Assembly (NCBI GenBank): GCA_963804245.1
Contig: CAWDPQ010000009.1
Coordinates: 248,001-312,000, forward strand
Source: CAWDPQ01 sp963804245
GTDB taxonomy: Bacteria; Acidobacteriota; Vicinamibacteria; Vicinamibacterales; 2-12-FULL-66-21
Direction of reading: 5' to 3'
Length of the DNA stretch: 64,000 nucleotides
Shown here: piece by piece, positions 50,625-58,612 of the stretch
How the letters are laid out: each line of letters opens with the position of its first letter
Position numbering within the stretch: position 1 is the stretch's first letter
Position numbers and translations under genes: made by a program
The notes under the pieces: generated by a model
Seen by the model: the letters and a program-made list of their open reading frames with translations, nothing else
Databases searched by the model: none
Told to the model about the DNA's origin: nothing

Positions 50625-51629
50625 ATGACCCTGGAAAAAGTCATGCCCACACCGCAGACTGCCGATCTCCAACAACTGACCGACCTCTGCACGCCCTGGT
50701 GCCTGCACGTTGCCGCGACCCTCCGCATCGCCGAACACATCGCCTCCGGGACGACGGACATCGACGGCCTCGCGTCCGTGGCGCGGTGCGACGCCGGTGC
50801 CTTGCGTGGCGTGCTCGGGCACCTCATCACCAAAGGTGTGTTCGAGGAGACCTCTCCCGGCCGGTACGCGCTGAACGAAGCCGCCGATGCATTACGCGAC
50901 CCCTCGGTGCGGCTCGGTCTGGACCTCGAGGGCATCGGCGGCCGCATGGCACACGCCTGGGGAACGCTCCTCTCCTACGTCCGTACCGGCGCGCCCGCCT
51001 ACCACGAGGTCTTCGGCCGTCCGTTCTGGGAGGACCTCGATGCGCATCCGGACGTGGCCGCGAGCTTCGACGCCCTCATCGGACCGCCGGGGCACGGCAC
51101 GCCCAATCCGGATGTCGACCTCACGGGCGGTTGGGAATCCGTCCGAACCGTGGTCGATGTCGGCGGCGGCACGGGAGCGATGCTCGCGGAAATCCTTCGG
51201 ACGCGGCCGGGGGTCCACGGCACTCTGGTCGACCTGCCGCGAACCGTCGCCCGGTCGGCCGAGATCTTTCGCCATGCCGGCGTCGCCGATCGGGTGACGA
51301 CCGTGGCGCAGAGCTTCTTCGATCCTCTGCCGCCGGGCGCAGACGTCTATCTTCTGAGGGGCGTGATCAACGATTGGCCGGACCGTGAGGCAACATCGAT
51401 ATTGGGTCGCTGCGCAGACGCCGCGCGGCCGCGCGGAACGGTCGTCATTCTGAAGAGCGTCGGTCCAGCCGAAGGTGCGACGTCGCTGCCTATTGAGGCA
51501 CTGCTGCTCGGGGGCAGACACCGATCCGTTGGGGAATTCCGTGACCTCGCGCGTGTCGCCGGGCTGCAGGTCGTCGCCGCCAACCGGCAGCCATCAGGGT
51601 ACTTCGTCGTCGAGTGCCGTCCGGCGTGA
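50625..51629 (+). CDS. O-methyltransferase family protein (hydroxyneurosporene/DmpM type)
   Basis: The 334-residue protein has an N-terminal dimerisation winged-helix (LQQLTDLCTPWCLHVAATLR; GHLITKGVFEETSPGRYAL), typical of the O-methyltransferase domain 2 family. The Rossmann core shows TVVDVGGGTGAMLAEILRT as motif I, LVDLPRTVARSAEIFRHAG, and VYLLRGVINDWPDREAT, where R and D are usual catalytic positions. It should use SAM to methylate a hydroxyl of a small aromatic or polyketide-like molecule. The start is ATG 50625 or ATG 50643; the second has GGAAAAAG upstream, so it may be the real one. It is close downstream of a palindrome. Confidence 0.88.
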   Translation: MTLEKVMPTPQTADLQQLTDLCTPWCLHVAATLRIAEHIASGTTDIDGLASVARCDAGALRGVLGHLITKGVFEETSPGRYALNEAADALRDPSVRLGLDLEGIGGRMAHAWGTLLSYVRTGAPAYHEVFGRPFWEDLDAHPDVAASFDALIGPPGHGTPNPDVDLTGGWESVRTVVDVGGGTGAMLAEILRTRPGVHGTLVDLPRTVARSAEIFRHAGVADRVTTVAQSFFDPLPPGADVYLLRGVINDWPDREATSILGRCADAARPRGTVVILKSVGPAEGATSLPIEALLLGGRHRSVGEFRDLARVAGLQVVAANRQPSGYFVVECRPA

Positions 51630-51660
51630 TCGCTTTGTCCTGCGCGTTGTCTCCGCGACC

Positions 51661-52026
51661 TTACCCCTTCTTGACGGTGATGACGAAATGCCGTTGCGGG
51701 TCGAGGTCCGACCGATTGATCTTCGTATCGCCCGGATGTTTCAGGACGGTCTCACCAGGCTTCAGTTCGAGCTCGAGCCGGTAGGTCCCCGTCGGAACCT
51801 GTATCGTGTAGCCGCCATTGGGCCCTGTCGTGGCATCGAACCGAGCTCCCGACTCGGTGTTGATGGCTGTGACTTTTCGGGATGGCACTGCGACTTTCGA
51901 ATCGGTCGAGACGATGCCAGCGATCGTCCCGCCGACTGGCTGGGGACCGGTGTTGATGACCGGACCGGGATGGCATGCGGAGGATGCAACCGCGGAGAGA
52001 ACCGCCAGGATAAAGAAGAGCCTCAT
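51661..52026 (-). CDS. Small lipoprotein with carboxypeptidase-regulatory-like domain
   Basis: The 121-residue protein has a type II signal peptide (MRLFFILAVLSAVASSAC), with lipobox ASSAC placing the lipidated Cys at 18. The domain is GTIAGIVSTDSKVAVPSRKV, TAINTESGARFDATTGPNG and YTIQVPTGTYRLELELKPGE, an Ig-like carboxypeptidase-regulatory fold. It is probably outer- or inner-membrane-anchored and faces the periplasm. Ligand unknown. It converges with the methyltransferase gene with a 31-nt gap. Confidence 0.85.
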   Translation of the reverse strand: MRLFFILAVLSAVASSACHPGPVINTGPQPVGGTIAGIVSTDSKVAVPSRKVTAINTESGARFDATTGPNGGYTIQVPTGTYRLELELKPGETVLKHPGDTKINRSDLDPQRHFVITVKKG

Positions 52027-52069
52027 GATTCGCGTAGATTAGCACCGAAGGGCGGTCACTCGGAGGCCT

Positions 52070-53008
52070 TCATCGTGCCTGCCCTCCGGGTAGCGGCACC
52101 TGGACCGGATATGCCTTCTCTCCTGCGAGCACTTTCACCGTCAACCGATTCTCACGCAGCGGGATGGGACACGTGGTGTAGGGATTGAACGCGCACGGCG
52201 GGTTGTACGCCATGTTGAAGTCCAGCACCGTGGTGTCGTCCGGCCGCAGATCGGAGTAGAGAAAGCGCGCCGTCTCGTAGGTCTCCTGGCCGCTCGAGGC
52301 GTCGCGGAAGACGAAGTAGAAGCGGTTCGGCCTGGTCGTGAACGGCCGGAGCCGTAGTCTCTGTCCGAGCAACTGAAATTCGACCGTGCCCTCGGTGTTG
52401 TACTCATCCTGATCCCCGTAGGTATTCAGGACCTTGAAGCGCTGGGGAGCCTGATCTCTGATCAGTTTTCCAACGACACGATACTGGGCATCGATGGGAA
52501 ACCAGGTGAAGCCGAGGAATTCGCGTGCCTGCGGACCGTTGGGATCCCGGACGCGGATGGCGCGGGAGTCGCCGCTGACGTGCACGACGAGCCGAACATC
52601 GCCGATGACCAGCTCGTCCTCGTCCGGCTCGGAATCATCGCGCAGGGTGACCTGTTTCGTGACCGGCTCGTCTCCAATCAGGACCCGGACGTCCTGCGCC
52701 GGTTCGAACTGGACGCGCTGGCCATCCAGTATGAACTGGCCCACCGCAGCTGGCGTCGAGGGCGGAAGCACGATGTCGTTGATGGTTGCGCTGCCGGCGC
52801 TGTTGATGCCTGGTTTCAGGCCGTGCAGGCCGGCGATGCTGACCCACTCGCGCCGGTAGTCGGATTCGTGCTTGGCGCGCCAGTCGGCGACAGCGGCGTT
52901 GGCCGCCTCGGTATCGGGCAGCGTTGCCGCATTCCCGGGGTCCCGACGGCAGCCGCTCGCCGCGCCGAGCAGGAGGGTGATTACCAGGATCAGGGATAGT
53001 TCGCGCAT
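52070..53008 (-). CDS. DUF1684 lipoprotein
   Basis: ATG 53008 gives a 312-residue protein with a type II signal peptide (MRELSLILVITLLLGAASGC), lipobox AASGC with lipid Cys at about 20. The DUF1684 core has VADWRAKHESDYRREWVSI, SIAGLHGLKPG, WFPIDAQYRVVGKLIRDQAP, FVFRDASSGQETYETARFLY and MAYNPPCAFNPYTTCPIPLR. The N-P-P-C-A-(F/Y)-x-x-x-x-T-C-P-x-P motif is the family signature. Function is not known. The longer upstream frame to 53092 has no leader. It runs in the same direction as the small lipoprotein, 43 nt upstream of it. Confidence 0.9.
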   Translation of the reverse strand: MRELSLILVITLLLGAASGCRRDPGNAATLPDTEAANAAVADWRAKHESDYRREWVSIAGLHGLKPGINSAGSATINDIVLPPSTPAAVGQFILDGQRVQFEPAQDVRVLIGDEPVTKQVTLRDDSEPDEDELVIGDVRLVVHVSGDSRAIRVRDPNGPQAREFLGFTWFPIDAQYRVVGKLIRDQAPQRFKVLNTYGDQDEYNTEGTVEFQLLGQRLRLRPFTTRPNRFYFVFRDASSGQETYETARFLYSDLRPDDTTVLDFNMAYNPPCAFNPYTTCPIPLRENRLTVKVLAGEKAYPVQVPLPGGQAR

Positions 53009-53150
53009 CTCATTCGACCAGCGGCCAACCCCAGCACGATAGTCCATGCGGATCGTCCTGGAAAGGATATCCGGAACATCGGAGCCCCCCATTCGTTAAT
53101 GTTGATGGGTTCAACTCCATGCCGGAGGGCTGCCTGAATGGGGGCAAACA

Positions 53151-55649
53151 TTGAGGCTCGTCGATCACGCGGTGCGCGACCTGCAGTATGGTGCGCGCAA
53201 TCTGCTTCGGACTCCGGGCGTTCTCGTCGTGCTGGTTTCATGTCTCAGCGTTGGAATAGGCGTGAATACCACGCTCTTTTCTCTGTTCGACGCGGCCATC
53301 CTGCAGGGAGCCACGGCCCGCGAGCCGGAACGGCTCGTCCAGATTGAGCCTGGCAACGGCGACCAAATCTCGTACCTGAACTACCGCGATCTCCGTAGTA
53401 TCGCTGGCTTCGACGATCTTGCGATTAGCGCCGGGGCGACGCTGAATCTGCGCCGTGGCGATCGTCTGGAACAGGTGAGCGGTCTGCAGGTATCGGGAAA
53501 TTTCTTCCAGATCCTGGGCGTTGACGCGGCGCTGGGCAGGACATTCAACGACGAAGAGGGCGACCCTGCCCGCCGGCATCAGGTACTCGTGCTCGATCAT
53601 CATGCCTGGGCGGAGCGATTCGAAGCAGATCCTCAGATCGTGGGCCGGGTGGTCACCGTCAACGGCGAGCCGTTCACCGTCATCGGGGTGCTCGGTCGAG
53701 GATTTCGCCCTGGCATGAGCCTGTACCGACCTGACGCCTACGTGCCGATCAGTCCGGTCATCTCGAGCGGGCTACCGGATCGCCGAACCGCTCGCTTCGA
53801 TCTTCGAGGCCGTCTGCTCCCGGGGGTGACTCGCCAGCAGGCGGCGGCTGCGTTCACGACTGCTGCCGCCCGGTTGGAGGCAATCTATCCGCAAGAAAAT
53901 CCGAGCTTCGGTCGGCCTGCCAGCGTATTGCCGCTGACGGGTTGGGGAAGCCTGCAGGGACGCGGAGTCCCTTCCGAGCTTCCCTTGCTGCTGGCCGCGC
54001 CGTTCGTTCTCTTCACGCTGCTATTGCTGATTGCGTGCGCGAACGTGGCTGGCGTGCTGCTGGCTCGAGCCGCGAATCGACGACACGAGATCGCGGTGCG
54101 CGTTGCCCTCGGCGCAAGCCGGGCGAGCCTCGTCCGCATGCTGTTGACCGAGTCGCTGCTGCTGTCGTCGCTGGCGACAGCCGGCGGCTTGTTCGCGACG
54201 GCGGTGATCCTGGCGCTGCTCGGTCAGATCGAGTTGCCGAATGCACTGGCCATCCGGCTTCCGTCGCTGCAGCTTGACCTGAGCATGACGGCATACGCAT
54301 CCGCACTCGCCCTGGTCACCTGCCTTCTGTGCGGCGTCGTCCCAGCCGTTCAAGCGACGCGGGTGACGTTTTCCGCCGGGTTGCGCGAAAGCTCACCCGC
54401 ATCGCATAGACGTCGACTGCGCAGCCTCATCGTCGTGAGTCAGGTTGCCGCTTCGGTCTTTCTGCTCGCGACCGCGCTCCTGTTCCTCAGGAGCCTGCTA
54501 CACGTCGCGACGGTTGATCCTGGTTTCGACGTCGCCCATGGCATCACCGCCCACCTCACGCTGGAAGAGAATCGGTTCACGGAGATGCGGCGGCATATGT
54601 TCGCCGAAGCCCTCGTTGAGCGTGTCAGCAGCATACCGGGCGTGACGTCAGCCAGTTTTGCGAGCCTGATTCCCCTGGGGGGGAATTCCGTCGGACGCCG
54701 TGCCCAACTGCGCGACAGGCCCGAATGGGACGGAATGCGCGTTAGTGTCAGTAACGTCGGGCCGCGATTCTTCGACACGCTGGGGATTCCGCTCCGCGGA
54801 GGGCGCGATTTCCGGCCGGCCGATCGAGTGGGCGCACCGCTCGTCGCGATCGTCAATGAGGCTTTCGCCAGGCAATCGGGCATGAGTGGGGACATGACCG
54901 GCCGCTCCATCCGAGTCCTCTCCCAACCGGATGAACCCTGGCGCGAAATCATCGGCGTCGTTGCCGACAGCAAGTACGCGAGCCTGAGCGAACCACCGCC
55001 GGCACAAGTCTTTCTGCCGTTTCTGCAGACCGGTGGGGAGCTCTACCTGCAGATTCGCATGGCGGCGGATCCGTCGATGGCTCTCGCTGCGGTTCGGGAA
55101 GCGATCGCCGGCGTCGACACCAGCGTACTGGCTGATGTCCGAACGACGGAGCAGGCGACGAGCCTCGAGTTTACGATGCGTGCGCGGCGACCTGGTGGTG
55201 GTGGGGTGGCTGATGTCCGAACGACGGAGCAGGCGACGAGCCTCGAGTTTACGCTGCGTCGCGCGGCGACCTGGCTGCTCGGTGCGCTGGGCACTCTCGG
55301 TCTGCTGCTGGCGATGATCGGTCTGTTCGGCATGCTTGCCTGGGAAGTGACTCGAAGGACGGCGGAGATCGGTCTCCGCATGGCACTCGGTGCATCGCGT
55401 GCGACCGTCCGCAATGCCGTCGTCGGCGACGGGCTGAAGCTGGTGACCATCGGAACGGTGATTGGATATGGCCTGATGCTCCTGGCCACTTTTCCGCTGC
55501 GAGCGTTTCTGATTGGCGGCAGAGCGTCGGATCCCGCAGCCATGGCCATCGTGGTTGGTATCCTTGCCGCGGTCGCTGTGGTCGCGAGCTGGCTGCCCGC
55601 CCATCGCGCGAGCGGAATCGAACCGACTGTTGCCCTGCGACGGGAATGA
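53151..55649 (+). CDS. ADOP-type duplicated ABC permease with an internal in-frame duplication
   Basis: The start is the TTG at 53151 by frame; ATG 53138 is in another frame, so the start is uncertain. The 832-residue protein begins VDHAVRDLQYGARNLLRTPG and continues LVSCLSVGIGVNTTLFSLF. Then come a MacB periplasmic domain, FtsX (ACANVAGVLLARAANRRHEI; VRVALGASRASLVRMLLTES), a second periplasmic domain and final FtsX helices (LGTLGLLLAMIGLFGMLAWE; ending HRASGIEPTVALRRE). Near residue 660 a 26-residue segment (DVRTTEQATSLEFT) is duplicated in tandem, at the join of the second periplasmic domain to the next helix. Without it the length would match other family members. Confidence 0.9.
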   Translation: MRLVDHAVRDLQYGARNLLRTPGVLVVLVSCLSVGIGVNTTLFSLFDAAILQGATAREPERLVQIEPGNGDQISYLNYRDLRSIAGFDDLAISAGATLNLRRGDRLEQVSGLQVSGNFFQILGVDAALGRTFNDEEGDPARRHQVLVLDHHAWAERFEADPQIVGRVVTVNGEPFTVIGVLGRGFRPGMSLYRPDAYVPISPVISSGLPDRRTARFDLRGRLLPGVTRQQAAAAFTTAAARLEAIYPQENPSFGRPASVLPLTGWGSLQGRGVPSELPLLLAAPFVLFTLLLLIACANVAGVLLARAANRRHEIAVRVALGASRASLVRMLLTESLLLSSLATAGGLFATAVILALLGQIELPNALAIRLPSLQLDLSMTAYASALALVTCLLCGVVPAVQATRVTFSAGLRESSPASHRRRLRSLIVVSQVAASVFLLATALLFLRSLLHVATVDPGFDVAHGITAHLTLEENRFTEMRRHMFAEALVERVSSIPGVTSASFASLIPLGGNSVGRRAQLRDRPEWDGMRVSVSNVGPRFFDTLGIPLRGGRDFRPADRVGAPLVAIVNEAFARQSGMSGDMTGRSIRVLSQPDEPWREIIGVVADSKYASLSEPPPAQVFLPFLQTGGELYLQIRMAADPSMALAAVREAIAGVDTSVLADVRTTEQATSLEFTMRARRPGGGGVADVRTTEQATSLEFTLRRAATWLLGALGTLGLLLAMIGLFGMLAWEVTRRTAEIGLRMALGASRATVRNAVVGDGLKLVTIGTVIGYGLMLLATFPLRAFLIGGRASDPAAMAIVVGILAAVAVVASWLPAHRASGIEPTVALRRE
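55129..55275 (+). repeat. Tandem 78-bp in-frame direct repeat inside the ADOP gene
   Basis: The unit from 55129 recurs from 55207. GCTGATGTCCGAACGACGGA and the following 30 or so bases are identical in both, apart from one A/C change, and the outer ends diverge (CCTGGTGGTGGTG versus CTGCTCGGTGC). The spacing of 78 nt keeps the frame, adding 26 residues. Confidence 0.85.
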
Positions 55650-55730
55650 AAAATGGAGTAGCTGTAGTAGCGCTGGCACTGGTGACGGTGGAAGGTGGGG
55701 GATCGAGATAAGGAGCGTCTCGCCTCAATC

Positions 55731-55799
55731 ACAGGAGTGCAGGAGATCAGGAGTATTTTAGGTTTCTGAAAAAATTCTCCTGACCTCCTGACCTCCTGT
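55731..55799. repeat. Inverted repeat with GGAGGTCA-type periodic arms
   Basis: Left arm 55731-55756 (ACAGGAGTGCAGGAGATCAG, then GAGTAT) and right arm 55774-55799 are complementary with few mismatches. Each arm is three or four near-repeats of CAGGAGNTC. It sits between convergent stops (55649 and 55825). A single-arm relative lies at 58290-58320. Confidence 0.8.
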
Positions 55800-55824
55800 A
55801 AGACAACTCCTGAACTCAGAACGA

Positions 55825-56663
55825 TCAGCTTTCCGGTTTGTACCACTCGGGTGACGGACCGGCTGCGGCCTCGATCGCTGGAACGAAACTGCGATCGAGC
55901 TCCGCGACCAGTGCCGCCATGTTGTCCACGAGTTTCTGCCAGTGTGCCGCGTCGCCGATCTTGTACTGCCCGCCGCCCGCGCGCTTGGAGACCGGCAGCG
56001 GGAGGCGCGCCTTGAATCCCAAACCATGCACCTTGTAACCAGCGGTCAGACTCCGGCTCCATGTACCGACATCCAGGTCTATTTCGACCGTGAGGTTGCT
56101 GGCGGTGCGGCGTCGAAGCGTGAACGTTCCGGAGTCGCCGCGGCAGTCGTAGCCGAGGGGTTTGAACGCGCGAAGCAGCACTGGCTTTTTCGGGCCGGTC
56201 GTCGCGCCGAGATCCGCCTTCAGCGCATCCATTGCCGAAGGCAGGTCGTGCGGCAGGGCCGCTCGATCGAGCACCTCGCTCATGCGATTGCGGTAGTCGA
56301 CGACAACAGCGCTGACGGCTTGCGCGATCTCCGGCGGCGCTGTGGCCGCCTTGGGCAGAGCGTCGGAAAGTCGACCGCCTCACCGGCGGCTGGCGAGATC
56401 GGGCCATTCGAAATCCGGCGAATCGGAGGAAGCACGCCGGGCATCGTCGAGCCGGTGGACAGGAAACGCTGAAGAGCAGGGTGCCGTTTGAGGACACGGT
56501 CCACGCTCGAGACGAAACCGGGCGTGGGCGCGTCGGAGAACGAAAACTCGATTGCCGGCTCGCCGAGGCCTGCTTCCACGAACGCTGCGTGAATCCGCGC
56601 GAGAAGCGTCGCGAGCGGTTCGTTCTTGTTGGCCTGAAACGTGGTGACCAGAGCAACCCGCAT
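55825..56663 (-). CDS. Protein of unknown function, one frameshift
   Basis: From ATG 56663 the first frame reads RVALVTTFQANKNEPLATLL and FVSSVDRVLKRHPALQRFL up to about residue 95 (SPAAGEAV). Another frame then continues RLSDALPKAATAPPEIAQA, VVDYRNRMSEVLDRAALPHD and RAFKPLGYDCRGDSGTFTLR, ending PSPEWYKPES at 55825. The ATG at 56283 is internal. A one- or two-base indel near 56370 joins the two; corrected length is about 279 residues. The second half is rich in beta strands. I do not recognise the family. It follows the MoaD-like gene by 18 nt and is probably in its operon. Confidence 0.6.
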
Positions 56664-56681
56664 GTTGTCGTCGCGGATCCT

Positions 56682-56978
56682 CTATCCGCCGGCCATGGCT
56701 CCGACGACGAGGAAAGGTTCGGCCCCTTTCGCCACCTCGTCGGGCACGGGCGTGTCGGGAAGTTCGTGCGAGAGATCCTGCTCGCAGGCAAAGAATCTGA
56801 CGAACGGCCGACGCTGCTCGGTGACGTGGTCGCGGATTGTTCCACGCAGCATTGGAAAGCGATCCTCCAGCGCGGCGAGGATCGCCCGTTGCGTCACCTC
56901 ACCCGTGACGTCGAGCGTCACCTCACCGTTGACCTGTGCCAGCGTTCGCAAATGTGCCGGAAGTACGACTCGAATCAT
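56682..56978 (-). CDS. MoaD/ThiS-like beta-grasp protein
   Basis: The 98-residue protein has the MoaD/ThiS shape: RVVLPAHLRTLAQVNGEVTL at the start, LAALEDRFPMLRGTIRDHVT in the middle and the C-terminal end GAMAGG. The terminal Gly-Gly is where MoaD and ThiS are adenylated and thiocarboxylated by MoeB/ThiF-type enzymes. RPFVRFFACEQDLSHELPDT replaces the more usual region. No partner enzyme for cofactor synthesis is adjacent. It sits between a BNR propeller gene and an unknown gene, an association that suggests a separate role such as sulfur transfer or conjugation. Confidence 0.8.
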   Translation of the reverse strand: MIRVVLPAHLRTLAQVNGEVTLDVTGEVTQRAILAALEDRFPMLRGTIRDHVTEQRRPFVRFFACEQDLSHELPDTPVPDEVAKGAEPFLVVGAMAGG

Positions 56979-57023
56979 AGAAATTCCCCGGTTTTCCGCC
57001 GTGCGCTTTCGAGTTCGTGAAAT

Positions 57024-58143
57024 CTAGGCGTTGAGAGTTTGCACCTCCACCGACAGCACCGCAGGCAGGTCGCGCACGATTGGCGCCCAGGTGTCTCCGG
57101 AATTGGTGGAGGCGTAGACCTGCCCGCCAGTCGTACCAAAGTACACGCCGCACGAATCGAGCGAGTCGACGGCCATGGCGTCGCGCAGGACGTTCACGTA
57201 GCAGTCGCGCTGCGGCAGACCGTTGGTGAGCGCCTCCCACTCGTTGCCGCCGGAGCGGCTGCGATAGACGCGCAACTTTCCGTCCGGAGGGAAGTGCTCG
57301 GAATCGCTCTTGATTGGGACGACGAAGATCGTTTCCGGGTCGTGGGCGTGGACGTCGATCGGGAAACCGAAGTCGGTCGGCAGATTGCCGCTGACCTCCC
57401 GCCACGAATCGCCGCCGTCGTCGCTGCGCATGACGTCCCAGTGCTTCTGCATGAACAGTACGTTCGGACGGGAGCGATGCATCGCTATGCGATGAACGCA
57501 ATGACCAACTTCCGCCGTCGGGTTGGGGATGCCCTCACTCTTCAGTCCGCGATTGATCGGCCGCCAGGTCGTGCCGCCGTCGTCGGTCCGGAATGCGCCG
57601 GCCGCCGAGATGGCTACGAAAATCCGCTGCGGATTGCTCGGATCGATCACGATCGTGTGCAGGCACAAGCCGCCGGCGCCCGGTGCCCAGTTCGGCCCGG
57701 TTTCGTGAGTGCGCAGCCCGGCCAGCTCCTGCCACGATTGCCCGCCGTCGGTTGTACGGAACAACGCGGCGTCCTGTACACCCGCATACACCGTGTCGGG
57801 ATCGTTCAGCGACGGCTCGAGGTGCCAGACGCGCTCGAAGGCCCACGGGTGCGGAGTGCCGTCGTACCACTGATGCGTTCCAGGAGTGCCGTCGTAGACG
57901 AACTTGTTTCCGACGGGCTCCCAGGTTGTGCCCGCATCATTGGAGCGCTGGATGAGCTGACCGAACCAACCAGTGGACTGCGATGCGTAGAGACGGTTGG
58001 GGTCAGCGGGAGATCCTTTGAGGTGGTAGATTTCCCAGCCGGCAAAGTGCGGACCGCTCACATCCCATCGCTCGCGCTTGCCGTCTGACGTCAGCACGAA
58101 TGCCCCCTTGCGCGTGCCGACGAGTACCTCGAACGCCGCTCAT
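57024..58143 (-). CDS. BNR/YVTN-type propeller (sialidase-like) protein; start region frameshifted
   Basis: The clear frame starts at GTG 58097 (LTSDGKRERWDVSGPHFAGW) but the preceding in-frame codons encode AFEVLVGTRKGAFV, the expected N-terminus of this family, with no ATG before a TGA. The ATG at 58143 (MSG in another frame) would join it if one base is added near 58130-58137. The 357 or more residues contain BNR/Asp-box repeats: QRSNDAGTTWEPVGNKFVYD, FRTTDGGQSWQELAG, FRTDDGGTTWRPINRGLK, MRSDDGGDSWREVSGNLP and YRSRSGGNEWEALTNGLP. A catalytic sialidase set is not seen, so it is probably a non-enzymatic propeller. It leads the MoaD-like gene. Confidence 0.82.
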
Positions 58144-58251
58144 TCGTCACTCCTTTTCCGATCCCGCGACCGGCCGAAGGCGGGACACTCATTACAGGAA
58201 GCCAACGGCAAAGTTCATTTTTACACCGAAGCCGTCGGCGTTCAATTTTGT

Positions 58252-58335
58252 GTCGAGATCAGGAGGGGTGGGACGGGGGAGCGAGCTCAGGAGCTTGCAC
58301 AGGAGGTCAGGAGATCAGGAGGATCTGATCTCGAC
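58252..58335. repeat. Purine-rich repeat block with an outer 11-bp inverted repeat
   Basis: GTCGAGATCAG (58252-58262) is matched by CTGATCTCGAC (58325-58335). Between them lies a purine-rich region with GGAGGTCAGGAGATCAGGAG at about 58302-58321, the one-arm form of the 55731 element. This region separates the BNR gene start from the TonB-receptor remnant. Confidence 0.65.
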
Positions 58336-58340
58336 GTTCG

Positions 58341-58583
58341 TCAGGGGCGACTGGAGCCAAACACAAATCCGATCGAGCGCTGAATCGGATTGTCGAACGT
58401 GCCATAGTCGGGCGATGTGATGTTGTTCTGCACGTCGCGCTCGTTGCCGGTGTCGAGCGCATTGTAGACTTTCAACCCCGCGGAGAAGTGATACTTCCGG
58501 AAGTGCCAGGGTCGGGCGAGAGTGAAGTCCAAAGTCGATACCGTTCGACGAGCACCGCGAAGCTTTTGGCCATCGGCGGCCGG
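58341..58583 (-). pseudogene. C-terminal remnant of an Oar/TonB-dependent receptor
   Basis: The open frame encodes PAADGQKLRGARRTVSTLDF, then TLARPWHFRKYHFSAGLKVY, NALDTGNERDVQNNITSPDY and GTFDNPIQRSIGFVFG, which is the usual C-terminal end of acidobacterial carboxypeptidase-regulatory/TonB-dependent receptors. Only the last 80 or so residues of a protein normally near 1,000 residues remain. The N-terminal barrel, plug and leader are missing, and the 5' side abuts the DUF4136 gene. The last residues, SSRP, end at the stop. It is a relic of a deleted gene, not a working product. Confidence 0.75.
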
Positions 58584-58612
58584 AGGTCGATTTGAGATAA
58601 AGTGATGACGAA

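Noticed and set aside
48624..50822. A single 732-codon - strand frame joining DinB to upstream sequence
   Set aside because: Only the C-terminal 215 codons from ATG 49271 match DinB. The rest is an out-of-frame reading through the palindromes and acyltransferase gene.
55043..56845. 600-codon - strand frame spanning the ADOP gene end and downstream genes
   Set aside because: It is an alternate frame over the MoaD-like, unknown and ADOP genes; the conserved text is in other frames.
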